Assembly: GCA_017411605.1 (NCBI GenBank)
Contig: JAFQPR010000039.1
Coordinates: 16,498 to 80,497, forward strand
From: Clostridia bacterium
GTDB lineage: Bacteria; Bacillota; Clostridia; Oscillospirales; CAG-272
Direction: 5' to 3'
Length of the DNA: 64,000 nt
Shown here: one piece after another, positions 26,315 through 35,557 of the stretch
Layout: each line of letters begins with the position of its first letter
Numbering within the stretch: position 1 is the first letter of the stretch
Position numbers and translations under genes: made by a program
The notes under the pieces: model-generated
Databases searched by the model: none
What the model was told of the DNA's origin: nothing
Seen by the model: only the letters and a program-made list of their open reading frames with translations

Positions 26315-27010
26315 ATGGAAAATTATAAAAGGCAGGAAGAAATACTGGAGTTTTTAAAGAAAAGGCATTTTGCATCTATAGCGGAAATTGCCGAAGTTCA
26401 GTATACGAGTCAGGCGACAGTAAGACGTGATATAGCAAAGCTGGAGGCAAAGGGCATTGTTAAAAGCGTATACGGCGGCGTAGTTATGACCGAATACGAG
26501 AGATCACCCGTACCATCGTATCTGAGGGAAAAGGAGAATTCTTCTGCAAAGGAATTAATTGCGAGATCGGCGGCAGAGTTTATAAAGGATAATACCACTG
26601 TAATTCTTGATGCGTCAACTACCGTCAGAAGAATGTGTAAATATATAAAAGGAAGAAAAGGTCTGACGGTAATAACAAATGGTCTAAATATCTGCGAGGA
26701 GCTTTGTGAGAGCGATATCAAGGTGCTTTGCACAGGCGGGGAGTTCATAAAAAAGAGGGAATGCTTCGTTGGATATATAGCTGAGGATTTTTTGCGTAAT
26801 ATAAAAGCAGATATGGTATTTTTCTCGTCGCAAGGCATCTCGGATAACGGGGATATAACGGACAGCTCTTCGGTAGAGGTTTCTATACGTCGCGCTATGC
26901 TTGCGTCCGCGAACGAAAAATTTTTCCTTTGCGACAGCTCTAAGAGAAATAAAGATTATACGTATAAGCTTTGCAATATAAGCGACGTTGACCAAGCTAT
27001 ATTCGATTAA
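26315..27010 (+). CDS. DeoR/GlpR-family transcriptional regulator
   Basis: A 231-residue repressor-type protein. It has an N-terminal winged helix (RQEEILEFLKKRHFASIAEI, then TVRRDIAKLEAKGIV) and a C-terminal sugar-phosphate sensing domain with DASTTVRRM, TNGLNICEEL, LCTGGEF, FFSSQGIS and ADxSK-like DSSKRNKDYT. The frame stays open upstream to 26261, but ATG 26315 has an AAGGTGG site and begins where homologues begin. Divergence from gpsA with back-to-back promoters suggests that it may regulate gpsA and itself, possibly sensing a glycerol or sugar phosphate. A second member of the family is at 62173. Confidence 0.88.
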   Translation: MENYKRQEEILEFLKKRHFASIAEIAEVQYTSQATVRRDIAKLEAKGIVKSVYGGVVMTEYERSPVPSYLREKENSSAKELIARSAAEFIKDNTTVILDASTTVRRMCKYIKGRKGLTVITNGLNICEELCESDIKVLCTGGEFIKKRECFVGYIAEDFLRNIKADMVFFSSQGISDNGDITDSSSVEVSIRRAMLASANEKFFLCDSSKRNKDYTYKLCNISDVDQAIFD

Positions 27011-27046
27011 GTATAAGCATTGAATGATTAAATATGAATATTGAAA

Positions 27047-27072
27047 CGGAGGCAACTATCATGTTACCTCCG
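27047..27072 (-). terminator. Terminator of the ABC exporter operon
   Basis: On the minus strand CGGAGGTAAC (27072-27063) pairs with GTTGCCTCCG (27056-27047), with one T-G wobble, then TTTCAATATT. The wobble makes it stronger on this strand than on the plus strand. Confidence 0.65.
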
Positions 27073-27096
27073 CTAAATATTATTCTGAAACATTTA

Positions 27097-28857
27097 TTAT
27101 GTTTTCGCAAACTGGCTGTCATAAAGCTCGCGATAGAAGCCGCCGCGGCGTAAAAGCTCTTTATGACTGCCTTGCTCGATAATGTTACCGTCCTTCATAA
27201 CCAAAATTATGTCGGAATTTTTGATAGTTGATAGTCTGTGCGCAACGACGAAGCTCGTTCTTCCGACCATCATCTTTGAAAATGCTTCCTGAATTTTGAT
27301 CTCGGTACGGGTATCGATAGATGACGTAGCCTCGTCGAGGATAAGCATAGGGGGAAGCGTCAGCATAACTCGCGCGATGCAGATAAGCTGCCTTTGACCT
27401 GCGGAGAGTGAACCGCCGCTATCGCCTATAATCGTGTCATATCCGTTAGATAAGCGTTTTATAAAGCTGTGCGCATGAGCAAGCTTCGCTGCATTTTTGA
27501 TCTCCTCGTCTGTAGCATCGGGGCGACCCATGGCAATGTTATCACGCACCGTTCCGCCGATAAGCCAGGTTTCCTGAAGGACCATACCGAAGTTTCCTCG
27601 AAGACTGTCACGCGTGATATTCCTTATATCCGTGCCGTCAACTTCAATCTTTCCGGAATTCACGTCGTAAAATCTCATAAGAAGATTGATAAACGTGGTT
27701 TTTCCGCATCCGGTAGGACCGACGATTGCAACGCGTTTGCCTGCGGCAACCGAAAGATCAAGATGCTCGATGAGCTTCTTTTCGGGAGTGTATGAGAAAG
27801 ATGCATCCGTTATCTTTATCTCGCCCGAGGGATCGGTAAGAACGAGAGCATCGGGAGCATCGGGGATCTCGCGCTCTTGTTCGATAAGCTCAAATATTCT
27901 ACCCGCGCAGGCAAGCGCGTTCTGAAATTCTGTAACTACGCCCGAGATCTCGTTGAACGGCTTGGTATATTGGTTAGTGTAGGAAAGAAGGCATGAAAGC
28001 TGACCTACGGTGAATGGAACCGAAGCGCCCGCCGTCATAACTGCGGCAAACGCGCCCGTCAGCGCAACCGCTGCATAAACGATATTGTTTACAAACCTTG
28101 TAGTGGGATTAACGAGAGAAGAGAAGAATATCGCCTTAAGCGAAGCCTTTTCCAGCCTTGCGTTTATTTCACCGAAACGCTCGAGCGCCTCGTCCTCGTG
28201 CGAGAATGCGATAACGACCTTCTGATTCCCGAGTGTTTCGTCAATGTTTGCCGTTTGCTCACCGTTAGTCTTGGAACGCAACGTGAACATTGAGTGAGTT
28301 CTTGTTCCGATAAATCTTGCGATAACGAGTGATATCGGGGTCAAAACAACAACGACTAAAGCAATCTTCCAATTTATAAATAGCATAAACAGAAGTGTGC
28401 CTACGATAGTGAGAACGCCGGTAAATAGCTGAGTAAATCCAAGCAGTAAGCCGTCCGCAAACTGGTCAACGTCCGAGATTATTCTGCTGACGATATCGCC
28501 CTTTGAATTCGAGTCAATATAAGATATGGGAAGCCGCTCGAGCCTTGAGAACGCTTCGTTTCTCATATCTCTGACGATATGATAGGTTATTTTGTTATTG
28601 ATACTGCTCATTATCCATTGCATAACGGCGGTGATAACAACCATTATGCCCGCGGTGATAAGGAGCTTCGCAATTGCCGCGAGATCAACGTTATCCTTAC
28701 CGATAATTAAATCTATGGAGTCACCGATGAGGATAGGGACGTAAAGCGTTAAGGCAACTATGCCGATAGCAAGCAATGCGGAAACCAGCATAAGAAACTT
28801 ATAACGTCCGATATAAGAGAGAACCTTTGAGAGAGTTGATGATTTTTTATTATTCAT
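27097..28857 (-). CDS. ABC exporter half-transporter, subunit 2
   Basis: A 586-residue type IV ABC half-transporter with six membrane helices (residues about 15-315) and a nucleotide-binding domain. The latter has Walker A GPTGCGKTT, a signature SLSAGQRQ and Walker B LILDEATSSID with the catalytic glutamate. I choose ATG 28857 because GAGGAGG lies 6 bases before it. It overlaps the stop of subunit 1 by 8 bases, indicating translational coupling. The frame is open further back to 28962 inside subunit 1 and is not used. Together with subunit 1 it should form a heterodimeric multidrug or lipid exporter with one normal ATP site. Confidence 0.9.
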   Translation of the reverse strand: MNNKKSSTLSKVLSYIGRYKFLMLVSALLAIGIVALTLYVPILIGDSIDLIIGKDNVDLAAIAKLLITAGIMVVITAVMQWIMSSINNKITYHIVRDMRNEAFSRLERLPISYIDSNSKGDIVSRIISDVDQFADGLLLGFTQLFTGVLTIVGTLLFMLFINWKIALVVVVLTPISLVIARFIGTRTHSMFTLRSKTNGEQTANIDETLGNQKVVIAFSHEDEALERFGEINARLEKASLKAIFFSSLVNPTTRFVNNIVYAAVALTGAFAAVMTAGASVPFTVGQLSCLLSYTNQYTKPFNEISGVVTEFQNALACAGRIFELIEQEREIPDAPDALVLTDPSGEIKITDASFSYTPEKKLIEHLDLSVAAGKRVAIVGPTGCGKTTFINLLMRFYDVNSGKIEVDGTDIRNITRDSLRGNFGMVLQETWLIGGTVRDNIAMGRPDATDEEIKNAAKLAHAHSFIKRLSNGYDTIIGDSGGSLSAGQRQLICIARVMLTLPPMLILDEATSSIDTRTEIKIQEAFSKMMVGRTSFVVAHRLSTIKNSDIILVMKDGNIIEQGSHKELLRRGGFYRELYDSQFAKT

Positions 28858-30574
28858 TTTCATCCTCCTCTCTGCCAAACTGCGTTTCGTATATTTCTCT
28901 GTAGATATCCGAAGTGGCGAGCAGCTCCTCGTGCGTTCCGATAGCTGCAGCTTCACCGTCATCGAGGAGAATTATCTTATCAGCGTGCATTATAGAGGAT
29001 GCTCGCTGCGAAACGATAAAAACGGTAGTATCCTCGGTGTTTTTTGCTATTGAAGATCTGAGAGTAGCGTCGGTTGCATAGTCAAGCGCCGATGCGGAGT
29101 CGTCGAGGATAAGTATTTTGGGCTTTTTAACCAAAGCTCGCGCGATAGTGAGTCTTTGCCTTTGACCGCCCGAGAGGTTTTTACCGCCCTGCTCGATATG
29201 GGCATCAAGACCGCCCTTATCGGCTACGATAGACGCCCCTTGCGCAATCTCAATAGCGCGCATTATCTCTTCGTCGGTAGCATTTCCGTTACCCCAGAGC
29301 ATATTTTCTCTGATAGTTCCGGAGAAGAGAACTGCCTTTTGCGGAACGATGCCGATAGCCTCTCTGAGTCCGTCCTTTGAGTATTCTGATATTCTTTTGC
29401 CGCCGATAAGTATTTTACCTTCGGTAGCGTCGTAGAATCTAGGAATAAGATTGATAAGCGAGCTTTTTCCCGAGCCTGTACCGCCGATGATACCGATAGT
29501 TTCACCTTTTTTTGCGGTAAAGCTGATATTTTGAACGGAAGCCTCTGCCGCGCCGCTGTATCGGAGTGATACGCCGTCAAAAACTATACCATCTCCAAGG
29601 TCGGAAAGCTCGGCATCCCCGTAAGTCATTGTACTGCTCGTTTCAAAAACAGACTGTATCCTGCCTGCAGAGGCAAGAGCCTTTGTGATGCTTATTATAA
29701 GGTTTGCCATTTTAACAAGCTCAACAAGAATCTGCGCCATATAGTTATAAAGAGCAACGACCTCGCCCTGAGTGAGGCTTCCGTGCTTTACCTGAACTGC
29801 TCCCGTATATATAAGAACAAGCGTTGCGACGTTAATAAGAATATACGTGATAGGGTTCATAAGAGCGGATATCTTGCCGACGAATTTTTGCATATCCGTA
29901 AGAGCTTCGTTTCTGCGCTCGAACTCTTCTATTTGCTCGTCCTCCTGGCAGAAGGCACGGATAACTCTCACGCCGTGAAGATTTTCACGTGTTTTTCCGA
30001 GAACTCCGTCGAGTCTTGACTGCACCTTTTTGTATAAAGGAATTGATGCGAGCATAATTCCAAACACGACAACGCACAAAAGCGGAATAACAACTGCGAA
30101 GGTAAGTGCGGATTTTACGTCTATGGTAAATGCCATTATCATCGCTCCGAAAACGACGAACGGTGAGCGCAAAAGAAGCCTTAAGGTAAGGTTAAGTCCT
30201 GTCTGCACCTGATTTGAATCGTTGGTCATTCTTGTAATAAGTGTGGACGTTCCTATGGTGTCAAGCTCTGTATAAGAGAGCGTCTGAATGTGTTCAAAGA
30301 GTGAATACCTCATCTTAGAAACAAATCCGCAAGACGCTTTTGCGGCAAAATACTGTGCCGTAACCGAAAACGCAAGTCCCACAGCTCCAAGCAGAACAAG
30401 CAAAAGACACATCTTAATAATATACGGCTTATCGCTCTTTCCTATACCGTTGTCAATAAGACCGGCAATAACGAGTGGAACTATAAGCTCAAGAGATGCT
30501 TCAAGGAGCTTGAATAGCGGTCCTAAAATAGTTTCGGGAATATATCCCTTTAAAAATTTAGCTAGTTTTTTCAA
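28850..30574 (-). CDS. ABC exporter half-transporter, subunit 1 (degenerate Walker B)
   Basis: A 574-residue half-transporter whose membrane domain begins KKLAKFLKGYIPETILGP. Its nucleotide-binding domain has Walker A GGTGSGKSS, signature LSGGQRQRL and Walker B LILDDSASALD, where Asp replaces the catalytic Glu. In known heterodimeric exporters (TM287/288, BmrCD) one subunit carries exactly this change. The start is set at TTG 30574: GGAG lies 6 bases upstream and homologues begin here, although the frame is open to 30673. Such pairs in Clostridia often have a MarR gene in front; none is present here. Confidence 0.9.
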   Translation of the reverse strand: MKKLAKFLKGYIPETILGPLFKLLEASLELIVPLVIAGLIDNGIGKSDKPYIIKMCLLLVLLGAVGLAFSVTAQYFAAKASCGFVSKMRYSLFEHIQTLSYTELDTIGTSTLITRMTNDSNQVQTGLNLTLRLLLRSPFVVFGAMIMAFTIDVKSALTFAVVIPLLCVVVFGIMLASIPLYKKVQSRLDGVLGKTRENLHGVRVIRAFCQEDEQIEEFERRNEALTDMQKFVGKISALMNPITYILINVATLVLIYTGAVQVKHGSLTQGEVVALYNYMAQILVELVKMANLIISITKALASAGRIQSVFETSSTMTYGDAELSDLGDGIVFDGVSLRYSGAAEASVQNISFTAKKGETIGIIGGTGSGKSSLINLIPRFYDATEGKILIGGKRISEYSKDGLREAIGIVPQKAVLFSGTIRENMLWGNGNATDEEIMRAIEIAQGASIVADKGGLDAHIEQGGKNLSGGQRQRLTIARALVKKPKILILDDSASALDYATDATLRSSIAKNTEDTTVFIVSQRASSIMHADKIILLDDGEAAAIGTHEELLATSDIYREIYETQFGREEDENE

Positions 30575-30602
30575 AACAGTCTCCAAAATAATAATATATT
30601 TT

Positions 30603-30631
30603 AGTATAACATAAGTTATTATTAAAGTCAA
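30603..30631 (-). promoter_or_regulatory. Promoter of the ABC exporter operon
   Basis: On the minus strand TTGACT (30631-30626), 17 bases, TATACT (30608-30603). Just upstream the sequence contains GAATAAA-8-TTTATTC (about 30651-30672) and two CGAATG/CATTCG elements, which could be operator sites. Confidence 0.65.
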
Positions 30632-30757
30632 CGAATGAAAAACAAAAAAGAATAAATCGTTTCGTTTATTCATTCGTTTTGGGTAAAGTATTATTTGATA
30701 AGAATACTTTATAATTTACTGATTGACAGAAAAAAATAAATTATTTTTCAAATTCAG

Positions 30758-30786
30758 TTGACAAATTCGAAGTAATGTGTTAAATT
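30758..30786 (+). promoter_or_regulatory. Promoter of the HPr-like gene
   Basis: TTGACA (30758-30763), 17-base spacer, TAAATT (30781-30786), about 75 bases before the ATG. Confidence 0.7.
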
Positions 30787-30861
30787 ATAGGCAAATGTGC
30801 AACTGCGCATTAAAGTAAAGCCGCTCCCCGACTTTTAATCTGAATTTGAAAGGAGATAACA

Positions 30862-31089
30862 ATGAAAATAGTTCAGATAACGCTTAAAAGTATTCAGGAT
30901 ATCAGAAAGTTCGTTAACGAAGTAACCCTTCTTGACTATGAAGTTGACCTCGAGCAGGGAAGATACATAGTTGACGCAAAATCTATAATGGGTATTTTTG
31001 CTCTTGATACTCTCTCCCCGATCAAGCTCGTTGCTCATACCGATGATGCCGAGGAGTTTATTAACAATATCAAGGAATTTATTATTTGA
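30862..31089 (+). CDS. HPr-like protein lacking the phosphorylatable histidine
   Basis: A 75-residue HPr-fold protein. The KSIMGI segment around Ser41 matches the regulatory-serine region of HPr (Ser46). At the position of catalytic His15 it has Gln12 (KSIQDIRKF instead of GIHARPA). Bacillus Crh carries the same His-to-Gln change and acts in carbon regulation, not in sugar transport. By analogy this protein may be a target of HPr kinase, which is inference. It is a single-gene unit with its own promoter, a GGAG site and a terminator. Short HPr-like proteins of this type are common in Clostridia. Confidence 0.8.
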   Translation: MKIVQITLKSIQDIRKFVNEVTLLDYEVDLEQGRYIVDAKSIMGIFALDTLSPIKLVAHTDDAEEFINNIKEFII

Positions 31090-31108
31090 TATTTAATTTT
31101 TGAATAAC

Positions 31109-31145
31109 AAAAAACGGTGAAATTTTCATATTTCACCGTTTTTTT
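31109..31145. terminator. Bidirectional terminator between the HPr-like gene and potD
   Basis: AAAAAACGGTGAAA and TTTCACCGTTTTTT form a perfect stem with A and T tracts, serving the convergent genes. Confidence 0.85.
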
Positions 31146-31151
31146 ATTTGA

Positions 31152-32579
31152 TTATTCTGTTGGTTTTTGTGCATTTTCGAGCGCTTTCGTGCGCTTTTCA
31201 AGCATTTTTTGCTTATCACGCATCCTGTAATCGCGCGAGCGCTTTTTTCGAATATAAATGCTGTAGCCCGCATAGGCAACAACCGCAACAACGATTGCGA
31301 TACTCAATATATGCACCCAAAGCTCGGTCGAGCCCGAAATCTTAAGATCTTCCCAAAGAGTGTTTACGTGAGTTTGAATATCCGGGTCAAAGCTGCGGTA
31401 GCATGCAGGGGAGATCTCTCCGGGATAAAGACTATCGTAAGCTGCGTTAACAACATCGGGTGTGTAGTTATAAAGAAGCTCGTAAGCTCCCTCGCCGTTT
31501 TCACCCTCGTATGCATACTCATTCATAGCCTCGATATATTCTTCGCTATTAATAACGGCGCTGTTCGGAGAAGCGTATCCGATGTACATTGCGTTTGCAA
31601 CAGCAGCGGTTTCACCGATCATGAAGTTGATATATTCTTTGGCTATATGAGGATTTTGCGAGCAAGATGGAATGCACATTGCATCTACAAAGTAGTTAAC
31701 GCCCTCGTCGGGATAATAGAAGTCGAGATTTTCCTCTTCTTCCGCCATCGTAAGAAAGTCGCCTACAAAGTAGGGCGCTATCGCGGCAGATTCGGTTTTC
31801 ATTTTATTGAATATCTCGTCGTTGACGTATCCTTGCAAGAGAGGCTTTTGCTCCTTTAACAATTCAAGCGCCTTATCCCACTCATCGGGATCTGTGGAAT
31901 TGACGTTAAGTCCCTTCCAATACATAGCGGTTGCGAAGGCATCTCTGGGGTTATTGAACTGAAGAATATTGTTTTTATATTTCTCATTCCAGAGAAGTCC
32001 CCAGGTCTTTTTATTGTCTTCGTCATATATATCGTTTTTATCAACGATTTCTTTGTTATATATAACTCCCATCATTCCGTAAGTATACGGAACGGAATAC
32101 TCGTTGTTCTCATCGTAGTATGCTTTTTTGAAGCTTTCGGGAATGTTTTTATAGTTTGAAAGCGTGGACGTGTCAAAGGAAAAGAGCATTCCTTCGTTCT
32201 TCAGCTTCTCGATCATATAATCGGAAGGAACAACGATATCGTAAGCAACTGCGCTGTTCTTAAGCTTTGAGTACATATCCTCGTTAGTAGGATACGTGGA
32301 GTATTCAACCTTAACCTTGGCGCCACCGTAAAGTGAGGATCGATTTGTGTTAAAGTATTCTTCAAAAGCGGCGTTAACGTCAAGCGAATCTTCTGAGCCG
32401 TCCGAGATGTATTCTCCCCAGTTATAAACCTTGAGAGTTATAGTCTGCCCTGATTTATATTCGGGCTTTTTGATTTCTTCTACGCTGACAGCGGTTTTTA
32501 CCTCATCATCATTTCGTGAACAAGCTGCCATGGAAAGTATCATGATCAGCACAAGAAACAGAGAAATTATTCTTTTCAT
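31152..32579 (-). CDS. potD: Spermidine/putrescine-binding lipoprotein with C-terminal membrane helix
   Basis: Substrate-binding component of a polyamine ABC importer. The lipobox MAAC places the lipidated cysteine at residue 20. The body matches PotD: LKVYNWGEYI near 47, YDIVVPSDYMIEKL, PYTYGMMGVIYN, DAFATAMYWKGL and a C-terminal region ending near 385. The 475 residues exceed usual PotD (about 350) because of an extra transmembrane helix (VHILSIAIVVAVVAYAGY) and a basic tail. The protein would thus be held by both a lipid and a helix. It is the last gene of potABCD and overlaps potC by 4 bases. Confidence 0.9.
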   Translation of the reverse strand: MKRIISLFLVLIMILSMAACSRNDDEVKTAVSVEEIKKPEYKSGQTITLKVYNWGEYISDGSEDSLDVNAAFEEYFNTNRSSLYGGAKVKVEYSTYPTNEDMYSKLKNSAVAYDIVVPSDYMIEKLKNEGMLFSFDTSTLSNYKNIPESFKKAYYDENNEYSVPYTYGMMGVIYNKEIVDKNDIYDEDNKKTWGLLWNEKYKNNILQFNNPRDAFATAMYWKGLNVNSTDPDEWDKALELLKEQKPLLQGYVNDEIFNKMKTESAAIAPYFVGDFLTMAEEEENLDFYYPDEGVNYFVDAMCIPSCSQNPHIAKEYINFMIGETAAVANAMYIGYASPNSAVINSEEYIEAMNEYAYEGENGEGAYELLYNYTPDVVNAAYDSLYPGEISPACYRSFDPDIQTHVNTLWEDLKISGSTELWVHILSIAIVVAVVAYAGYSIYIRKKRSRDYRMRDKQKMLEKRTKALENAQKPTE

Positions 32580-33406
32580 TTTGTTTTTGCTCCTTTCTTT
32601 TTTTGATTTGCAGAAAGGCGCTTTGTGCTTTTCATATTTGATATTATCAAAAGAACAAATACCGAAATAATAATTATGGTTGAAAGCGCGTACATATCAG
32701 GCTTTACCGTCTTTTTAGTCATGGAGTAGATAAGAAGAGGTAAGGTCTGGAAGTTTGTCGGTCCAACGAAATACGAAATAACGAAATCGTCGAGCGACAT
32801 CGTGAACGCCATAACCATGCCGGAAACAACGCCGGGCATAATATTCGGGAGCTTAACCTTGAAAAATGCCTGAAGAGGCGTGCAGCCAAGATCAAGCGCC
32901 GCATCGGAAAGCGAGTTTCCAAGCTCATTTATTCGAGGCAAAACGGAGAGGATAACGTAAGGAAGACAGAATGTCGTGTGAGAAATGAGCATAGCAACAA
33001 ATCCGATCTTGTTATAATCGGCGATCTTGAATATGCTCATAACCGCTGCAAAGAAGAGCATCATAGACATACCCGTAACTATATCGGGATTCATCATAGG
33101 AATGTTGGTTACGGAAGTGATAGCCGTTTTGCAAATCTTACTTCTCATTTTATAGATACCCTCAGCAGCGGCAGTGCCTATGACAGTAGCAATAAGCGAC
33201 GCACTGACAGCAAGAATGAGAGTATTTCTGAGTGCTATCCAAGCTTCTTCGGATTTAAAGAGCTCGGAGTACCAATAGAGGCTGAAGCCGGAAAATTCCG
33301 CTGTGCTTTCCGTTGCATTGAACGAAAACAGTATAACAGTAACAAGGGGGATATAAAGTATTGCGAAAATTAAGCAAAGATAGATACGGGAAGCATATTT
33401 TTTCAT
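32576..33406 (-). CDS. potC: Spermidine/putrescine ABC transporter permease
   Basis: A 276-residue inner permease with six predicted helices and the cytoplasmic coupling EAA-like loop ALDLGCTPLQAFFKVKLP near residue 180. It pairs with PotB to form the membrane channel of the importer. LYWYSELFKSEEAWIALRN near the N-terminus is typical of PotC. The start overlaps the end of potB by 4 bases (ATGA arrangement) and its own end overlaps potD. Confidence 0.92.
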   Translation of the reverse strand: MKKYASRIYLCLIFAILYIPLVTVILFSFNATESTAEFSGFSLYWYSELFKSEEAWIALRNTLILAVSASLIATVIGTAAAEGIYKMRSKICKTAITSVTNIPMMNPDIVTGMSMMLFFAAVMSIFKIADYNKIGFVAMLISHTTFCLPYVILSVLPRINELGNSLSDAALDLGCTPLQAFFKVKLPNIMPGVVSGMVMAFTMSLDDFVISYFVGPTNFQTLPLLIYSMTKKTVKPDMYALSTIIIISVFVLLIISNMKSTKRLSANQKKKGAKTK

Positions 33407-34215
33407 ACTATTATACCTCCTTCGTCTGAATCTCCGAATTTATTCATTACTGTAAGAGATATAAGTATGAGGATCATCATTACGAGAGAAATTGCCGCTC
33501 CTACGTTGAGAGCGCCCGTAACGAACTGTCTTTCGATCGTATCTCCTATAAGCTCAAAAGTTCCGCCGCCGAGCTTTTGGGAGATATAGAACGTGCTTAT
33601 CGAAGGAACAAGAACCATAGTTACGCCCGAAATTATACCCGAGCGTGAAAGCGGGATGATTACCTTCGTAAGAGTTGAAAAAGTATTGCAGCCAAGATCG
33701 CTCGCCGCCTCCCACATATTCTTATCTATTTTTGAAATGCATGTATATATGGGCAGAACCATATAAGGTAAGAAGTCGTATACCATACCGAAGATAACGG
33801 CTCCCTTTGTTCCTACAATTTGCATGGATGTACCGAGAAGCGTGTTGATAATGCCGCCGTTATCCAGTATTGCCATAATTGAATAGGTTCTTATGAGAAG
33901 GTTTGTCCACATTGGAAGCATCAAAAGCATACTTAAAATTTTCTGAGTTTTAGGTTTTGACTTTGCAATAATATACGCCAAGGGATAACCCAGAAGTAAG
34001 CAAATCGCCGTTGCGATAATAGAAAGCTCAAGCGATAGCCAGAATATTGATGCGTAGCTTGGAAGAGAAGCTATATTAGAGAACGAGAAGTGCCCATCGG
34101 AATCGGTAAAAGCGTAGTACAAAACTATCAGCAGCGGCAAAATAATAAAGAGAACCGCCCAAAAGATGTGAGGAGCCGCAGCGATAGAATTCATAAATGA
34201 TCTTTTTTTGTTCAT
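33403..34215 (-). CDS. potB: Spermidine/putrescine ABC transporter permease
   Basis: A 270-residue permease with six helices. The coupling loop EAASDLGCNTFSTLTKVIIP near residue 165 is typical of PotB and contacts PotA. The preceding segment GMVYDFLPYMVLPIYTCI is also characteristic. It begins 17 bases after potA and overlaps potC, consistent with a single transcript from the promoter at 35455. Confidence 0.92.
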   Translation of the reverse strand: MNKKRSFMNSIAAAPHIFWAVLFIILPLLIVLYYAFTDSDGHFSFSNIASLPSYASIFWLSLELSIIATAICLLLGYPLAYIIAKSKPKTQKILSMLLMLPMWTNLLIRTYSIMAILDNGGIINTLLGTSMQIVGTKGAVIFGMVYDFLPYMVLPIYTCISKIDKNMWEAASDLGCNTFSTLTKVIIPLSRSGIISGVTMVLVPSISTFYISQKLGGGTFELIGDTIERQFVTGALNVGAAISLVMMILILISLTVMNKFGDSDEGGIIV

Positions 34216-34232
34216 CGCAGCCCCGCCTTTCG

Positions 34233-35351
34233 TCAGAATTCTTCTGCCGTATCGGCATCGGAAAGCGTGTCCAACTCGTCGGAGAAGGACGAATAGTCTC
34301 CGAATTTGCCCGAATACTTTGATTTTTTCATAACGTGAATGGCGTCGGGTTCGATGAAAAGACCTATTTTTTCATCGGGAGCAACGTAGTCTGTGGATTG
34401 AATCATCCACTTGAATCCCTTGATATCAACAATTATTTCGTAGTGAACACCCTTGAACGTAACGCTTGATACGATACCGGTAAGCATTCCGTTCTCGGGC
34501 TTGACAACGTCAACGTCCTCGGGACGCACAACTACGTCGACGGGCTCGTTTTTGTCGTAACCTCCGTCAAGACAATCGAAGGTATGCCCTGACATACGAA
34601 CTTTTTTATCCTCGAGCATAATACCGTCAACGATATTACTTTCACCGATAAAGTCGGCAACAAAGGCATTCTTAGGCTCATTATAAATATCGGTAGGAGT
34701 GCCTATCTGCTGAATTTCACCGTCAGCCATAACGACTATGGTATCAGACATTGAAAGCGCTTCTTCTTGATCGTGCGTTACGTAAATAAAGGTTATACCG
34801 ATAGCTTTCTGGATAGTTTTAAGCTCGTTCTGCATATCCTTTCGGAGCTTAAGGTCAAGCGCGCCGAGAGGCTCGTCCAGAAGGAGGACCTTGGGATGAG
34901 AAACAAGAGCTCTTGCAATAGCAACTCTCTGCTGCTGACCGCCCGAAAGGGTACTTACGCTTTTGTTTTCAAATCCGACAAGTGCAACCATCTTAAGCAT
35001 TTCGGTTACACGCTTTTTTATATCTTCCTCAGAAATTTTTTTCATTCTGAGGGGAAAAGCAATATTTTCATAAACATTAAGATGAGGGAATAAAGCATAT
35101 TTCTGAAAAACAGTGTTTACCTGCCTTTTATGGGGGGGAACGTCACTGATCTCAGTACCGTCGAAGTAGAGCTCGCCTTCATCAGCGGTTTCGAATCCGC
35201 CGATAATACGAAGCGTGGTGGTCTTTCCGCAACCGGAAGGACCGAGAAGGGTAATAAATTCACCGTCTCTGATATAGAGATTTATGGAATTTAAAATAAC
35301 TTCACCGTCATAAGACTTAGTGATTCCTTTCAACTCAATGAGCTTAGCCAT
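34233..35351 (-). CDS. potA: Spermidine/putrescine ABC transporter ATPase
   Basis: ATPase of the polyamine importer, 372 residues. It shows Walker [10 protein letters not shown] (near 39), Q-loop [10 protein letters not shown], signature [15 protein letters not shown], Walker [12 protein letters not shown] and the switch histidine in [11 protein letters not shown]-terminal TOBE-like domain ([26 protein letters not shown] region) follows. First gene of the potABCD operon. An Orn/Lys/Arg decarboxylase at 50858 may belong to the same polyamine economy. Confidence 0.95.
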   Translation of the reverse strand: MAKLIELKGITKSYDGEVILNSINLYIRDGEFITLLGPSGCGKTTTLRIIGGFETADEGELYFDGTEISDVPPHKRQVNTVFQKYALFPHLNVYENIAFPLRMKKISEEDIKKRVTEMLKMVALVGFENKSVSTLSGGQQQRVAIARALVSHPKVLLLDEPLGALDLKLRKDMQNELKTIQKAIGITFIYVTHDQEEALSMSDTIVVMADGEIQQIGTPTDIYNEPKNAFVADFIGESNIVDGIMLEDKKVRMSGHTFDCLDGGYDKNEPVDVVVRPEDVDVVKPENGMLTGIVSSVTFKGVHYEIIVDIKGFKWMIQSTDYVAPDEKIGLFIEPDAIHVMKKSKYSGKFGDYSSFSDELDTLSDADTAEEF

Positions 35352-35454
35352 TTTATTAAAATCTCAGATCCTTTCATTAAAACGCTCATCTGCGTCCAAA
35401 ATCGGTGCATAGCGTTATTATTCGTCGAAATATGTATTATATTACGATGAAGGT

Positions 35455-35483
35455 ATTATAGCAAAAAGGTTAGAGATTTGCAA
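35455..35483 (-). promoter_or_regulatory. Promoter of potABCD
   Basis: On the minus strand TTGCAA (35483-35478), 17 bases, TATAAT (35460-35455). The leader to the potA ATG is about 100 bases with no clear riboswitch. Confidence 0.7.
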
Positions 35484-35557
35484 TAGTTTTTATAAAAGTT
35501 TTTTTGAAAATATTTGAAATTAAACGCAATCTGCCTTGATTTTCTATGATTTTTCTG

